Source: Shewanella marina JCM 15074 (GTDB taxonomy: Bacteria; Pseudomonadota; Gammaproteobacteria; Enterobacterales; Shewanellaceae). From it: DNA of 64,000 bases. The notes under the pieces are model-generated. The model was not told the origin of the DNA and made no database searches. It saw only the letters and a list, made by a program, of their open reading frames with translations. This document shows, piece by piece, positions 1-10,892 of this stretch. Position numbers and translations under genes: made by a program. Numbering within the stretch: the stretch's first letter is position 1; the number at the start of each line of letters is the position of its first letter. The DNA lies in contig NZ_BALM01000015.1 in assembly GCF_000614975.1 (NCBI RefSeq), positions 46,037-110,036 of the forward strand, written 5' to 3'.

Positions 1-3000
1 TAATTGGTTACGGTTATCAGCCCCGCTGACTAATAGGATATTAATATTCTTAATTCTAGGTAGTTTATAGTGTGGTGCATTTTTCTCAATTCTTAATGTT
101 ATGCTATGGCCTGCTTCAATATTGATATATGAATACTGACCCATATTGATAACTTTACTTTTCTGCCAATATAATGTTCTTTTATTTTTACTATAGAAAT
201 AGTCTCCTCCGTCTATAGATTCTCCAATATAAACTAATGGTTTCTTATGATGTATTCTTGCACTAAAAATACGCTGCTGATGGGGTAAGTACCATGAGGT
301 ACTATTGAGTCTAACTTGTTCGGCTAGTTGATATTGTTTTTTTAATTGTTGTAATGCTAATTTAATATCTGCATTCGATTTTTGCCATTCTGGTGTTAAT
401 GCTATAAGTCGCGGTTGCTGTTTATTATGGTCTATTTTATTAATTTCGAATACCATTCCATCTGGAGTGTGTAATTGTAATTGTTGACTTAGAATTCTAG
501 CTTGTATTATTTTTCCTGCTAATAATGGGCTGCGAATCGGTTCAGCGATGTCTGAGGCAAGAACTAACTTATTATTAAGTGCAATATCATTTGTAATTAC
601 AGCCTGTTTATATAAAGTGTTATCTGTGTGATTTAATAGCCATGCCCATTGATTCTCCTCGCTAAGACCAACATATTGCATCGACTGTCTGGCTGGGGTT
701 TGAATTGTTCCTATGAGTTGAGTTGAAGCTTGATCAAACCATAAATTAACTAAATTACCTGCACTGTCTTTTGCTCCTATGATTTTCAGTTGGGCCTGCT
801 TTCTGTGGAATTGATTTGAGTGACGGGTAATTTGATTAATGACTTGTGCATAATTCGTCATTAGCCAGTCATGGCTCACTCCTGCTAACCAAGGGAATTT
901 GTCAATTAGCCAGATACTATTATCAGATGTGAGAGCAAATAACTTTCCTTGTTGATTAAATACCCTTGTTAATGTTCCTGCTGGTGTTTCAAACTTAATC
1001 TTTTTAGCTGGCTTATTATAGCCTTCTTGTAGGTAGAGATTTTTTTGGTTGTGAGAATAAAAATAGAATCGAGATCTTTGTATATCATGATTGACCAGCA
1101 GTAAGTCATTCGGTAAGTCGGTATCGAGATTTGCTGTTATGACAGTCGATAATATTTTTGATTTTTTTATAATCCAATAACGATAATTATGAGCTTGAAT
1201 ACTGGCTGAAGTTGAGACAACCTCTGCACGAGAGGCGAAGATCCTCTTTTCTGGGGAAAGATCAATATAGTTGTCTGTCTCATGTCGCATATGGAAAAAT
1301 TGATTAGTCATTGTTGCACTTTTTTTCACATTTTTAACCAGTTCTGCCATGAACTGAGTATCGCCATTAATATCAATGAGGGACAATTTATTCGGTGTGA
1401 CTTTATAGGTCCACTTTCCGACGTTTCCGTCATCAAGTGTATGTTTTACCGAAAAATATACAGAATCACCTTCTATCCATCCCTGACTGTATACTGGTAT
1501 GCTCACGGTATTATCTGGAATAAATAGATGATATTGAGAGATAACTTTTGGTTGCTTGACATCTACCAGCCATAGTTGATGTTTATTGGAGAAATAGGCA
1601 AGGTCACCATTGATAGCAATTAATTTTGCGTCATTTAAAAAGGTGTTTTGGACTGGTACTGGAGTGTAAATATAACGCTTTTTCTTGCTCTGGTAATAGG
1701 CGTTACCAACAGATTGTGTTTGACCTTGAGGGATAAAGTTTTTCACTTTAATTAACTGGCTATCAAGATGTATTGATTTTAATTCTGCTTCAAGCTGCTG
1801 GTTTAATTTAGTTAAAGATGGCCATTTTGATAAATCTTCATTGATGGGAATAAATTGACGACGATGAATATCCACTAACAACATTTCATTGTGTTGCTTG
1901 ATGATCATTATTTTAGGCGTAGTCAATTTTCCTATGTTGATATTGATATCACCAATCATCAATGTGTTGTTGTTAAGTGTTGGCTGATTATTTTTTAAAT
2001 AGCGGGCATCAAATATCCACCAAGTTGTTTGGCTTTGGTCAATTTCACTCAATTGGACATTAGCACCAGTTTGTAGGCCGATACGATAGCGTCCACCTCT
2101 ACCTGTAAATTGGTAATTTATTTTGTTTTTTAATCTGCTATCGAGCTTACGCATAATGACATTTTGGTCATGATCATCAAAATCAATTTTTATATTTGTG
2201 GGTTGATATTCTTGGGTAATTTTGTAGGCGATGTATTCAGAAGGGAAAATGTAAAAGTCATAATCGAAATCTTGTGTCTTCTCTATTTTTCTTAAAATAT
2301 CAAAGCCTTTATCGTGACGGCTTGTTGCACCTGGTAATATTTGATAATCATAATTGATATAAGATTTAGGGGTTGCAGGCAGTAGAATTAGTTGGTTATT
2401 GGGTTTTATCTCAGCGGTAGATGGGTAGTTAAGTGCAGCTCTAATATTGATTGACGCTGATTTATTATGTTGGACTTGTGGGAAATCTCCTGCGAAAAAA
2501 AAATAATTACTGGCTCCTGACCCCGTACTTCCATGATGGCTTGGATATAAATATTGACTATCAAATGTTATCCTATTTTTAACTAAATCAAGATGAGTAA
2601 TGACTGCACCTGCAAGTGGGCTATAGACTTTAAAAGAACTACCGTCTTTCATTTTTTTATTAATAGTCTTATAACCACCTGACTTATAAGCATTATCTAT
2701 GTCTGAGAAATAACTGCCCACTGCTTTTGCATTATCTGTAACTTCGCCTAAAGCCTCGGCTAAGCCAATAAAACCAACGGTAAGACCTGCAAAGATATCA
2801 CCGCCAACACCTAGGACAGCACTTGCGGTAGTCGCACCTATTAGGCCAGTTCCTACGCTTGCTAAGTTGATTGCTAAATAGCTGCTATCAAATGCCAGTT
2901 GAGTACCAAAAATGGCTTTCTCTTGTTCACTCTGAGCATTGGCGTATTCATAACCATCTAATATAGCTGAGGTGAATCCTAGCCCCATTGCAAAACCTTG

Positions 3001-5736
3001 ATGGGCAATATGGCTTATCTTATTTAAGGTGCTGGCAGTATGAATAACGCTACTTTTTAATGCGATACGATATAAATTAACAACTTTAAGGATATCAACT
3101 ACGGTACTATCAATCATCTGAGTTAAGTTAATATCAGTATGAATAGCGAGTGCTTTATTTAAGGTACTATTTAGATTTTTGTTTTGATGATGTTCGTTTA
3201 TTTGTTGTCTAAAAGTATTAATAATGGCTTTAATATTAAAAGCGGCATTCAAACTGCTAAGATGCTCTACTTGTGTGACATCTGGCTCTAATTCGCTTGG
3301 CGTTGAAGAGAAATCATGGGTTTTTCTAAGTTGCTTTAATTGTTTAGTATAGTACTGCTTAAATTCCCAAATCTTGTCATCGTCAAACACGATCTGAGTC
3401 ATTTTTTGATCTTTATTGCGGATAAATGTGAGACTGTAATCGCCATCAGAGTGCTTTTGAATACTGTCAAATACAGGTAACCAAGAAGCGTCCAGTTTAT
3501 TTTTGTTATAGATTTCAGTAAGTGAGTCTGTGAACTCATTCGCTAAATGAACACTTTCAAGTGCTTGCAGGTTACTTTGAAGCTTCATATCGTTTTCGAG
3601 TTGCTGTTCACTGCTGGAACTGGCGAGTTGGAGTTGATTAATCGAACTATTATGAGGGCGTTGTTTAGGCATAATGAGATCTGTAATCGTGAGACCTGTT
3701 GATAAGCGAAATCTTGATAATTTATTCGTATTTATCAGTAAAGCATGGAACATCGGGTCTGTGCCTGAGCCATAACTGTTATACATTTTTGCCAGTTTTA
3801 GAGTGATAAAATACTCGTGAAGTGAGCTTTCGAGCTCTTCTGTGGTATGAAATTTAAATACACCAAAATTAGGATCGTAGAAGTAATAATTAACAAGGCT
3901 ACTTTGCTTAACTTTACCAATCATCATAGAGTGGGTGTGAGTGTTCAATAAGAACATAGCTGAATCGTTTTCTTTGAGTGCCATCTGACTCAGCATGCTG
4001 ATAAGATCTGGGATATTTTTTTTCCCTACGGTTTGTTTATATTTCATTGCCGTAATATTCATGTGTAGGAATTTTATACTGTTAAGAACATTAATTGATG
4101 ATTCTGAGTCAGGATTATCGGCAGCAGTGTTAACAGTATTGATAAAACTGTATACACCGGTATCACCATATTGAGCTATAGCAGTTGCCATGATTTTTGA
4201 AAGTGGTAAACAACGTCCCATTTTTTCTAATAACATGGTTTTCTGATTTGTTAATTTTACGGTTTTTGCACCATGATCTTGTAAGACGTTAATTATTCGC
4301 TCACGACCTTTTGACTTTATCTCTTTCAAGTGTTGTCGATAATCAAGCTTTATTTTTTGGACTAAAGCCCCTTTTTGTTGGTAGTTTAGGATTAAAGTAT
4401 CATCGAATAATACGAGTATTAAATCTGTAAATTTTGCATTCGTAGGTATTTTATCAATTTGTAATAGTATTTCCTGATAGTGACTTTTTCCATATTCAAA
4501 CGCTTTGGCTTTAGAGCCGTTTAAATTTTCTAATAATTCAGATTCGCTGTGGAATTTATCAATTAATCGTTTATTCATTTCGGTAAAGGGGCCGCCGTGC
4601 GGCTCCAAAATAACTTGACTACCGTCATGATTTTTTTTACGTAGCCATAACCATATCCAATCTAGGTTTGTACTGGTTTTGAGTGACTCATAATATTTTG
4701 TGTCATATTTATCAAGCGATAGTTTTAAGTCATTGAGGTTTATTTCAAGTTCTGATTTTATTTTTGTGTTTTTAGTTTTTCTTATTTTCTGATTAATAAT
4801 ATTCATCTCTTTTATTAATGGTGATATTCTATCTCTTAGACTTCTTCTTATTAACTCCCTTAATTCGTGCCATTGACTTGTATTAATACTCTCATCAACT
4901 CTTGGGGGATATTTTGATGGGGAGTCAATATCTTTTGGTATTTTTTTTATCTTGATATCAAGATTTTCTGCTGCAGATATAATAGCCTTCTGATAGACAC
5001 TACGGGATTTATTAAAGTTATCTAGTATCATTTGGTCATTAACATCACCCATATTTTGTATCATGGTAAGCGTTTTGTTATTACGGAATGTGTATTTATT
5101 TTTAAATGGTTCATCAATACTGGCAGTGATTTGTAATGGCTGTATTAATAATTGCCATTGTTCTTGATTAAACATGATATAGGCACCCGCGACATCATGA
5201 TTGTGATCTTGGTAATTTAATTGGTTGGCGGTTAGTACAACTTTGTCATATAGCACTGCAGAATTAGGACGACTATCACGATAGACCCGATAGGTATTTG
5301 CACTATAGTCTGTGACGATAATGGAACTTCCTGACAATGGTGGGGAGATAACTAAGGTGCCTTCTAATGACTTTTTAGGAATATCGATATAGCTTGGAGC
5401 CGTGTTGCTTGTATATTGCTGATATAAAAAATATACAGGTATACTGGCTCGATCTTTTTCAGTTGTGAATTTAAGTTTAAAACTTTTATCTATTTCGACT
5501 AGTTTGATATATCCAAAAAAATTCAGGTTGTGCTGATGTGATAGATTCTTATCTTGAAATATTTCTAATGTATTTATCGGGTATTGATCTAAAAATTTAA
5601 TAGGGTCAGAATTGAATAGTTTTTTTGCAGCAACAGGATCTACTTCCGCAATAGCATTAGAGATAATAAAAATTCCGCTTAATAGAATAGAAATCAAGAA
5701 TAGTTTATTCATTTTATTAAAATTATGAATATTCAT
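1..5736 (-). CDS. Giant exported toxin-like protein, C58-type protease plus TcdA/TcdB pore domain (partial, runs off window)
   Basis: Reading the minus strand from the ATG at 5736 (GAGGG ribosome binding site a few bases upstream) gives 1912 codons without a stop up to base 1, so the C-terminus lies outside. A second ATG (codon 9) begins a clear Sec signal peptide, hydrophobic to about residue 27, with likely cleavage after AIA (residue 30). Residues about 490-640 carry a C58/YopT-like triad in the right order: GRC (C509), THSMMIG (H602) and FYDPNFG (D621). Residues about 900-1300 resemble the TcdA/TcdB pore-forming/translocation domain: a long hydrophobic Ala/Gly-rich stretch (about 943-995), a SPLAGAV segment, and near 1205 INYQFTGRGGRY, which parallels the LSYSFYGSGGTY block of TcdB. 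LifA/Efa1 lymphostatin combines the same two modules after a glycosyltransferase; I see no DXD glycosyltransferase region here. Beyond 1300 it is low-similarity and beta-rich. The pore assignment is fairly sure, the protease plausible, and toxicity inferred. Confidence 0.75.
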   Translation of the reverse strand, partial: MNIHNFNKMNKLFLISILLSGIFIISNAIAEVDPVAAKKLFNSDPIKFLDQYPINTLEIFQDKNLSHQHNLNFFGYIKLVEIDKSFKLKFTTEKDRASIPVYFLYQQYTSNTAPSYIDIPKKSLEGTLVISPPLSGSSIIVTDYSANTYRVYRDSRPNSAVLYDKVVLTANQLNYQDHNHDVAGAYIMFNQEQWQLLIQPLQITASIDEPFKNKYTFRNNKTLTMIQNMGDVNDQMILDNFNKSRSVYQKAIISAAENLDIKIKKIPKDIDSPSKYPPRVDESINTSQWHELRELIRRSLRDRISPLIKEMNIINQKIRKTKNTKIKSELEINLNDLKLSLDKYDTKYYESLKTSTNLDWIWLWLRKKNHDGSQVILEPHGGPFTEMNKRLIDKFHSESELLENLNGSKAKAFEYGKSHYQEILLQIDKIPTNAKFTDLILVLFDDTLILNYQQKGALVQKIKLDYRQHLKEIKSKGRERIINVLQDHGAKTVKLTNQKTMLLEKMGRCLPLSKIMATAIAQYGDTGVYSFINTVNTAADNPDSESSINVLNSIKFLHMNITAMKYKQTVGKKNIPDLISMLSQMALKENDSAMFLLNTHTHSMMIGKVKQSSLVNYYFYDPNFGVFKFHTTEELESSLHEYFITLKLAKMYNSYGSGTDPMFHALLINTNKLSRFRLSTGLTITDLIMPKQRPHNSSINQLQLASSSSEQQLENDMKLQSNLQALESVHLANEFTDSLTEIYNKNKLDASWLPVFDSIQKHSDGDYSLTFIRNKDQKMTQIVFDDDKIWEFKQYYTKQLKQLRKTHDFSSTPSELEPDVTQVEHLSSLNAAFNIKAIINTFRQQINEHHQNKNLNSTLNKALAIHTDINLTQMIDSTVVDILKVVNLYRIALKSSVIHTASTLNKISHIAHQGFAMGLGFTSAILDGYEYANAQSEQEKAIFGTQLAFDSSYLAINLASVGTGLIGATTASAVLGVGGDIFAGLTVGFIGLAEALGEVTDNAKAVGSYFSDIDNAYKSGGYKTINKKMKDGSSFKVYSPLAGAVITHLDLVKNRITFDSQYLYPSHHGSTGSGASNYFFFAGDFPQVQHNKSASINIRAALNYPSTAEIKPNNQLILLPATPKSYINYDYQILPGATSRHDKGFDILRKIEKTQDFDYDFYIFPSEYIAYKITQEYQPTNIKIDFDDHDQNVIMRKLDSRLKNKINYQFTGRGGRYRIGLQTGANVQLSEIDQSQTTWWIFDARYLKNNQPTLNNNTLMIGDININIGKLTTPKIMIIKQHNEMLLVDIHRRQFIPINEDLSKWPSLTKLNQQLEAELKSIHLDSQLIKVKNFIPQGQTQSVGNAYYQSKKKRYIYTPVPVQNTFLNDAKLIAINGDLAYFSNKHQLWLVDVKQPKVISQYHLFIPDNTVSIPVYSQGWIEGDSVYFSVKHTLDDGNVGKWTYKVTPNKLSLIDINGDTQFMAELVKNVKKSATMTNQFFHMRHETDNYIDLSPEKRIFASRAEVVSTSASIQAHNYRYWIIKKSKILSTVITANLDTDLPNDLLLVNHDIQRSRFYFYSHNQKNLYLQEGYNKPAKKIKFETPAGTLTRVFNQQGKLFALTSDNSIWLIDKFPWLAGVSHDWLMTNYAQVINQITRHSNQFHRKQAQLKIIGAKDSAGNLVNLWFDQASTQLIGTIQTPARQSMQYVGLSEENQWAWLLNHTDNTLYKQAVITNDIALNNKLVLASDIAEPIRSPLLAGKIIQARILSQQLQLHTPDGMVFEINKIDHNKQQPRLIALTPEWQKSNADIKLALQQLKKQYQLAEQVRLNSTSWYLPHQQRIFSARIHHKKPLVYIGESIDGGDYFYSKNKRTLYWQKSKVINMGQYSYINIEAGHSITLRIEKNAPHYKLPRIKNINILLVSGADNRNQL

Positions 5737-5888
5737 TATGCCCTCGTTTTAGTTAGGCTAAATATTTTTTGTCGCCATTTGTTAATGATAAATTAACGAT
5801 GAAGGGGAGTGTTGGCGGTATCTGAATAGCAATAAAATATATATTCTGAGCAATAAGGTGGGAGGAGCAAAATATAGGATTTAAGAAG

Positions 5889-7208
5889 TTAATCTTCCGT
5901 TTTTGGTAACCAAATTTGTACTGATAAGCCGCCCTGTTGGCGGTTTTTTAATATGATTTGACCTTGATGGCGTTCAACAATTCGTTTCACAATCGCTAAT
6001 CCTAATCCCGAACCTAAACTGCCTCGGGCACTGTCACCTTGGGTAAAAGGTTGGAATAGTTTTTCGATATCTTGCTCGTTAATGCCGGGGCCATTATCTT
6101 CAACGGTAAAACTCACTGTGGACTCATGATCAAATGAGCTAATTTTTATCAGACCATGGCCATAGCGATGAGCATTTTCAACTAAATTGGTGAGCACCCG
6201 TTTGACTGAAATAGAGTTCATCGGAATGGCTGGGCAGTCATTTAAATTGAGTTCAAATTCGCCGTGACGTTGAGTTTCAGCTTGCACGACTTCATCGATG
6301 AGTTGGTTGATATTGGTCAGCTCACGCCCGCCTTCTTGGTCTTGGCGAATATAGGCAATAAATTGATTAATAATGGCATCCATATCTTCAATGTCATTAA
6401 TAATGCCTTCACGTAAATAGTCGTCTTGGGCACTCATCATTTCGCTGGCAAGCCTGATTCGAGTCAATGGCGTGCGTAAGTCGTGTGATATCCCCGCCAT
6501 AATTAAGGCTCGGTCTTGCTCCAATTGCTGCATGCTTTGTGACATCTGATTAAAAGCACTGGTTACTTCTACAATTTCAGATGAGCCTGATAGCGGTAAT
6601 GGCTTAGGAAAGCTGCCGTGTGATACTTGGATAGCAGCCTGTTCTAATCGTTTTAACGGTTTGTTTTGCCGACGAGCAAACCACCAAGCGCCTAATACAC
6701 TGGTGATGCCGATAACGATTAAGAAAATGGTCAGTGGTGAAATATCAGATTCACTCAACCCTGTCAGTGGTACTTTAATCCAAACTGATGGGGCTTGCGG
6801 CGGTTTAACCCAAATCTGAATATCGCTGCTTTGATCGATTCTTACTTCGGTTTTACCACCCAAATATTGCGACATTTGCGCGGAGATAAAACCATAATAT
6901 GTCGCTTTTTCAATACCCGCAGCGATAGCTTGCTTTTGATTGTATACGCGCATGCCATCATCAATCACCTTGGCATTTAGCGCATCGACGAGTGAGGGAT
7001 TATCGCGGTCAATATTCACCCCATCAGCAAAGAGCAGCTTAACTTGGCGGGCGATTAATTGGTTGATTTGCAGGTAGCTAGGCTTAACCACATAGTTAAC
7101 CACTGTACCGTATAAAATTAATTGGTTGATTAATAATAAACAACCAATTAATAAAACCGTTTGACCAAAGGCACTATGAGGTAGCCGGCAGCGTAAAAAG
7201 TTTGGCAT
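5889..7208 (-). CDS. envZ: Osmosensor histidine kinase EnvZ
   Basis: Inner-membrane sensor kinase, 439 aa, that autophosphorylates and then phosphorylates or dephosphorylates OmpR. Membrane segments lie at about 14-36 and 158-178, bracketing a periplasmic domain of about 120 residues, followed by HAMP, a DHp domain with the H box [10 protein letters not shown] (H242) and an HATPase with N box ([10 protein letters not shown]) and G boxes ([14 protein letters not shown]). Its ATG overlaps the ompR stop by one base (TAATG), so translational coupling is expected. Length and domain order are those of EnvZ. The locus name rests on the OmpR partner and on linkage to greB-tex. Confidence 0.93.
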   Translation of the reverse strand: MPNFLRCRLPHSAFGQTVLLIGCLLLINQLILYGTVVNYVVKPSYLQINQLIARQVKLLFADGVNIDRDNPSLVDALNAKVIDDGMRVYNQKQAIAAGIEKATYYGFISAQMSQYLGGKTEVRIDQSSDIQIWVKPPQAPSVWIKVPLTGLSESDISPLTIFLIVIGITSVLGAWWFARRQNKPLKRLEQAAIQVSHGSFPKPLPLSGSSEIVEVTSAFNQMSQSMQQLEQDRALIMAGISHDLRTPLTRIRLASEMMSAQDDYLREGIINDIEDMDAIINQFIAYIRQDQEGGRELTNINQLIDEVVQAETQRHGEFELNLNDCPAIPMNSISVKRVLTNLVENAHRYGHGLIKISSFDHESTVSFTVEDNGPGINEQDIEKLFQPFTQGDSARGSLGSGLGLAIVKRIVERHQGQIILKNRQQGGLSVQIWLPKTED

Positions 7209-7933
7209 TATTTATTGCTGCTGCCATCTGGAATAAATACATAACCAAGGCCCCACACGGTTTGAATATAGCGTGGGTTAGTGGCATCTTGCTCAATCAA
7301 ACGACGCAAGCGTGATACCTGAACATCAATCGAACGCTCTAATGCTGAATAGTCACGACCGCGAGCAAGGTTCATCAATTTATCCCGTGACAGAGGTTCA
7401 CGTGGGTGACTGACTAAGACTTTGAGTACTGCAAATTCACCACTGGTCAAGGCGATAGATTGATCGCCTTGATGCATTTCACGAGTAGCAAGGTTTAGGC
7501 TAAACTCGCCAAATTCGATAACTTGTTCTGTTTGCGTTGGTGCGCCGGGTATTTCTTGGGTTTGACGTCGCATAACAGCATTAATTCGCGCTAATAATTC
7601 ACGTGGATTAAACGGTTTTGGCAGGTAATCATCTGCGCCTAATTCTAGGCCGATAATGCGGTCAACTTCATCGCCTTTTGCTGTCAGCATAATAATGGGA
7701 ATTGGGTTGCCTGAATCACGTAAACGGCGGCAGATAGAGAGACCATCTTCGCCGGGCAACATAAGGTCGAGTACGATGAGATGAAAATTCTCACGTTCAA
7801 GTAAACGATCCATCTGCTCTGCATTACCGACGGCGCGGACTTGGAAACCTTGCTCAACTAAATAACGTTCAAGTAAGGCGCGTAGGCGCATATCATCATC
7901 AATAACGAGAACTTTACTGGTTTGCTGGCTCAT
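7208..7933 (-). CDS. ompR: Response regulator OmpR
   Basis: OmpR/PhoB-family transcription factor, 241 aa. The receiver domain (1-120) has the acidic pocket DDD at 12-14, the phosphoacceptor D56 in [11 protein letters not shown] and the conserved lysine in LPKPF. A winged-helix DNA-binding domain follows (about 140-235; [15 protein letters not shown] recognition region, then WGLGYVF). It is the first gene of the ompR-envZ operon, and the ATG is preceded by a plain promoter region. In enterobacteria it controls porin genes; no porin gene lies in this window. Confidence 0.95.
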   Translation of the reverse strand: MSQQTSKVLVIDDDMRLRALLERYLVEQGFQVRAVGNAEQMDRLLERENFHLIVLDLMLPGEDGLSICRRLRDSGNPIPIIMLTAKGDEVDRIIGLELGADDYLPKPFNPRELLARINAVMRRQTQEIPGAPTQTEQVIEFGEFSLNLATREMHQGDQSIALTSGEFAVLKVLVSHPREPLSRDKLMNLARGRDYSALERSIDVQVSRLRRLIEQDATNPRYIQTVWGLGYVFIPDGSSNK

Positions 7934-8011
7934 AATTTACCTTAAAACACCCAACATAATAGTGTTAACTCTACTAATATTGCCGCTAAATATCATCAAG
8001 TTAATTGTAAC

Positions 8012-8036
8012 AAAGGGCGAATGAGTATCGCCCTTT
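8012..8036 (-). terminator. Stem-loop downstream of emrB
   Basis: A 9-bp perfect stem (AAAGGGCGA / TCGCCCTTT) with a 7-base loop lies between the emrB stop and ompR. The U-run on the minus strand is only three bases, so it may be a weak terminator. Confidence 0.5.
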
Positions 8037-8044
8037 AAGAGTGC

Positions 8045-9584
8045 TTAATGGGGCGCTGCGCTTGAGGCGTTTTTCATTTTGGCTTTAAACAGTAAAACCA
8101 ATGGCAGTAGCACAATATAGGACACCAAAATAAAGCCAAATGTATGTACAAAAGCAAGTAGAGTGGATTGCTGATGTAGCAATTGGCCTATTTGTGCCAT
8201 AAAGTCTGGATTGGTGATGCTGGTATGTTGGCTGGCAGCCATTTGCTGCAGTACAGGATTTGATGGGCCTAAATCTGCACCTAATGCATGCCACTGTGTT
8301 TGTTGTTGGCGACTAAAGTAGGTATTAACGATTGAAATACCAAATGAGCACCAATGGTTCGGCAGAGGTTAAATATAACCGCGCCGCCAACGGTATCACT
8401 GGCTGGTAATGTGGCATAGGCTAATTGGCTTAATGGTGCAAATACCAGTCCCATGCCCGCGCCTTGGATAATACTCGGCAAGATGACCCAATAGAGATCG
8501 ATATTCATCGAATACTGCAACATGTAATAAGTGCCGATAGCATTTAAACAAAGACCGATGGCAATCAATACTCTGGCATCGATTCTATCCATAAATCGCG
8601 CCATCACCAGTAATACAATGGCTGATGTAAGGCCTCGTGGTGCCATTGCAAAACCTGTGGTTTCAACCGGATAGTTTAGTAGTTGCTCCAGCAACATAGG
8701 CTGCAATTGGGTGATACCAAAGAGTCCCATAGAGAAGCCTGCCATCATTAAACATGACACCGCTAAGTTACGGTTTTTAAGCAGCCAAACGGGGGCAATA
8801 TCGCCTTTAGTGATCAAAGAGCGTCTGACAAAATAGATGATTGCAATACCAGAGATAATGGTTGAAAACAGAATCATATTTGACTCAAACCAACCCTCTT
8901 CATTGCCTCTATCTAATACCATTTGCAGTAAACCAATGCCGATGGTCATGCCTATTACTAACGGCCAATCCATTTTATGTTTACCGCGACCGTCAAGATT
9001 GACAAAACGGTATAGTAAAAAGAGACATAAACCGCCAACAGGTACGTTAACGTAGAAGATCCAGCGCCAATCCATATGTTCGGTAATAATACCGCCAACA
9101 GTTGGGCCTAAGATTGGGCCGAGTAAGACGCCGACACTAAACAACGCCATGGCTTTACCACGTTGCTCTGGTGGATAAATTTGTACCATGATCGATTGCG
9201 ATAACGGGATAACAGAAGCACCAAATGCCCCTTGTAATACCCGAAAGAATACCATTTCAGCAAGGCTATCTGCTTGACCACATAATGCCGATGACACCAC
9301 AAAACCTGCCACGGAGACCAGCAGTAGATTACGTACGCCAAACTTGAGTGACAGGTAACTTGCAAGTGGAATAAAAATGGCTTCGGCAACTGAGTATGAG
9401 GTTAATACCCAAGTGACCTGCTCTGATGTTACGCCTAATGCCCCCATCATATGCGGCAGTGCCACATTGGCGATGGTCATATCAAGTAACACCATAATGG
9501 CCGACAACATGACGGCATGGTGATTAAGGTACGGTTGCCCTCAGATATAGGGGCTTGTGTGACTTGAGCGGTGGTATCGCTCAT
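8045..9584 (-). pseudogene. emrB: EmrB-type MFS multidrug exporter (DHA2 family), two frameshifts
   Basis: The ATG at 9584 overlaps the emrA stop (ATGA). Three blocks in shifting frames together make a full 513-residue, 14-helix DHA2 transporter: an N-terminal leader (MSDTTAQ...), the main 409-residue block with the motif GPILGPTVGG, and a 65-residue C-terminal block ending KMKNASSAAPH. One base is missing near 9512 (ACCATGCC, expected ACCATTGCC) and another near 8352 (GGTGCTCATTT, expected GGTGCTTCATTT). Both are TT-to-T losses, and restoring them gives exactly the family length. With EmrA it would form an inner-membrane/periplasmic pump needing a TolC-type channel, which is not encoded nearby. 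Sequencing error is likelier than decay. Confidence 0.85.
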
Positions 9585-10600
9585 TGGTGATTAGCCTGTG
9601 ATGCATCAATTTCAATGTTGGCACTGGCACCGGCACGCAATACTGGCGCATTAGCATTATTATCTGGAATGAACAGTAAGCTTACAGGGAAGCGTTGCGG
9701 CACTTTAACCCAGTTACCTGTCGCATTTTCAGGGGGCAATAATGAAAATGATGAACCACTGGCGGGTGAGATAGCTTGCACTTGTCCTTTAAATACGTAG
9801 TCAGGATACATATCTAAGGTGATTTTTGCCGACATTCCCGGTTTGATATAGCTGATTTGAGTTTCTTTATAGTTGGCTTGTACCCAAAAACTATGTGCTT
9901 CAACTAATGGCATCATTGCTTGGCCTGGGGCAACTACACTGCCGGGTCTAATACTGACTTTACCTAAATGACCACTGTGCGGGGCAATAATATCGGTATA
10001 AGAAAGATTTAATGTGGCGATAGTTAATGCTGCCGCGGCTTGCTTGACTTGCGGTGCTTCGGTGCCTTTTGCGCCTTGTTGATTGATCAGCTGTGACATT
10101 TTAGCGCGGCTGGCTTCAAGGCTGCTTTGAGCTTGGGCTAGCTGGGCTTTAATATTGTCGCCTTCTTGCTTAGACAATACGCCTTTTGCGACAAGCTCCA
10201 TATTACGGCGATAGTTAGCTTGTATATCTTCAAGTTGAGCTGAGGCTGCGGTGACACTTGAACTGGCAGCGAGGATGGCATCATCGGTCGCTTTGTTAGA
10301 TTGTGTCGCTAATTGATAAGCTGCCTTAGCTTGGGCTAATTGTGCTTGATATGGCGCGGGATCAATTTTAACCAGTAAATCCCCTGCGGTGACTTGTTGG
10401 TAATCTTTAACGTTAACTTTTAATACCTTACCACTGACTTGTGGTGCGACATAAAGTACGTTGGCATGCACGTAAGCATCGTCAGTACTTGGATATTGTT
10501 GCTGATGTTTAACGTAAAAGTAGCCAGCGATAATTAATGCCAGCGCAACCAGCGTTAAAATTAGCAAATTACGTACTAAATGGGGACGAGTTTGGCTCAT
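9581..10600 (-). CDS. emrA: EmrA-type membrane fusion protein of a multidrug efflux pump
   Basis: Periplasmic adaptor (HlyD family), 339 aa from the ATG at 10600 (MSQTRPHLVRN), which I prefer to an in-frame start 13 codons upstream because the anchor helix begins there. Features in order: one transmembrane anchor (about 11-30), the first lipoyl half-motif (DDAYVHANVLYVAPQVSGKV), a long Ala/Gln-rich coiled-coil hairpin (about 95-195), the second lipoyl half (DIIAPHSGHLGKV) and a beta-barrel. It leads an emrAB operon, its stop overlapping the emrB start. No MarR-type EmrR regulator is adjacent. Confidence 0.9.
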   Translation of the reverse strand: MSQTRPHLVRNLLILTLVALALIIAGYFYVKHQQQYPSTDDAYVHANVLYVAPQVSGKVLKVNVKDYQQVTAGDLLVKIDPAPYQAQLAQAKAAYQLATQSNKATDDAILAASSSVTAASAQLEDIQANYRRNMELVAKGVLSKQEGDNIKAQLAQAQSSLEASRAKMSQLINQQGAKGTEAPQVKQAAAALTIATLNLSYTDIIAPHSGHLGKVSIRPGSVVAPGQAMMPLVEAHSFWVQANYKETQISYIKPGMSAKITLDMYPDYVFKGQVQAISPASGSSFSLLPPENATGNWVKVPQRFPVSLLFIPDNNANAPVLRAGASANIEIDASQANHQ

Positions 10601-10892
10601 AGTACTTACCCTAAGTCGGTTAACAAGGTATAAAGACACAAAAATAGCTTAGTTAAGCCATAATAGTTTTGCCATAAATCAGGCGTTTATTATCGAATAA
10701 CGGAGGCTATTATTGGGATTAAATCGGTTGAGAGGTCGCCAATTTACTTGTAGATACAAATTGATGCAAGTATTAAAAGATTAAAAGTAAACTTTGGAGT
10801 GTGTTTTTATAACTGAAATTTTGAGGTGTATTTTTACTAGCTGAACTTAGCAATGTTCAGCCAGTAATCGCAATAATTGGATGAGTTCGTGA
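10601..10892. other. Intergenic region between emrA and the LEA-like gene
   Basis: It holds the emrA promoter region and the 3' flank of the 11-mer-repeat gene. An imperfect stem-loop (CTGAAC...GTTCAG, about 10841-10860) lies just past that gene and could serve as its terminator. No reading frame or RNA gene is seen. Confidence 0.4.

Noticed and set aside
1282..1527. Short plus-strand frame inside the giant toxin-like gene
   Set aside because: It lies wholly antisense to an uninterrupted 1912-codon frame and has no ribosome binding site or recognisable content.
8045..8294. Separate small membrane protein downstream of emrB
   Set aside because: The 65-residue frame is the C-terminal end of EmrB after a one-base loss; the joined length is exactly that of EmrB.
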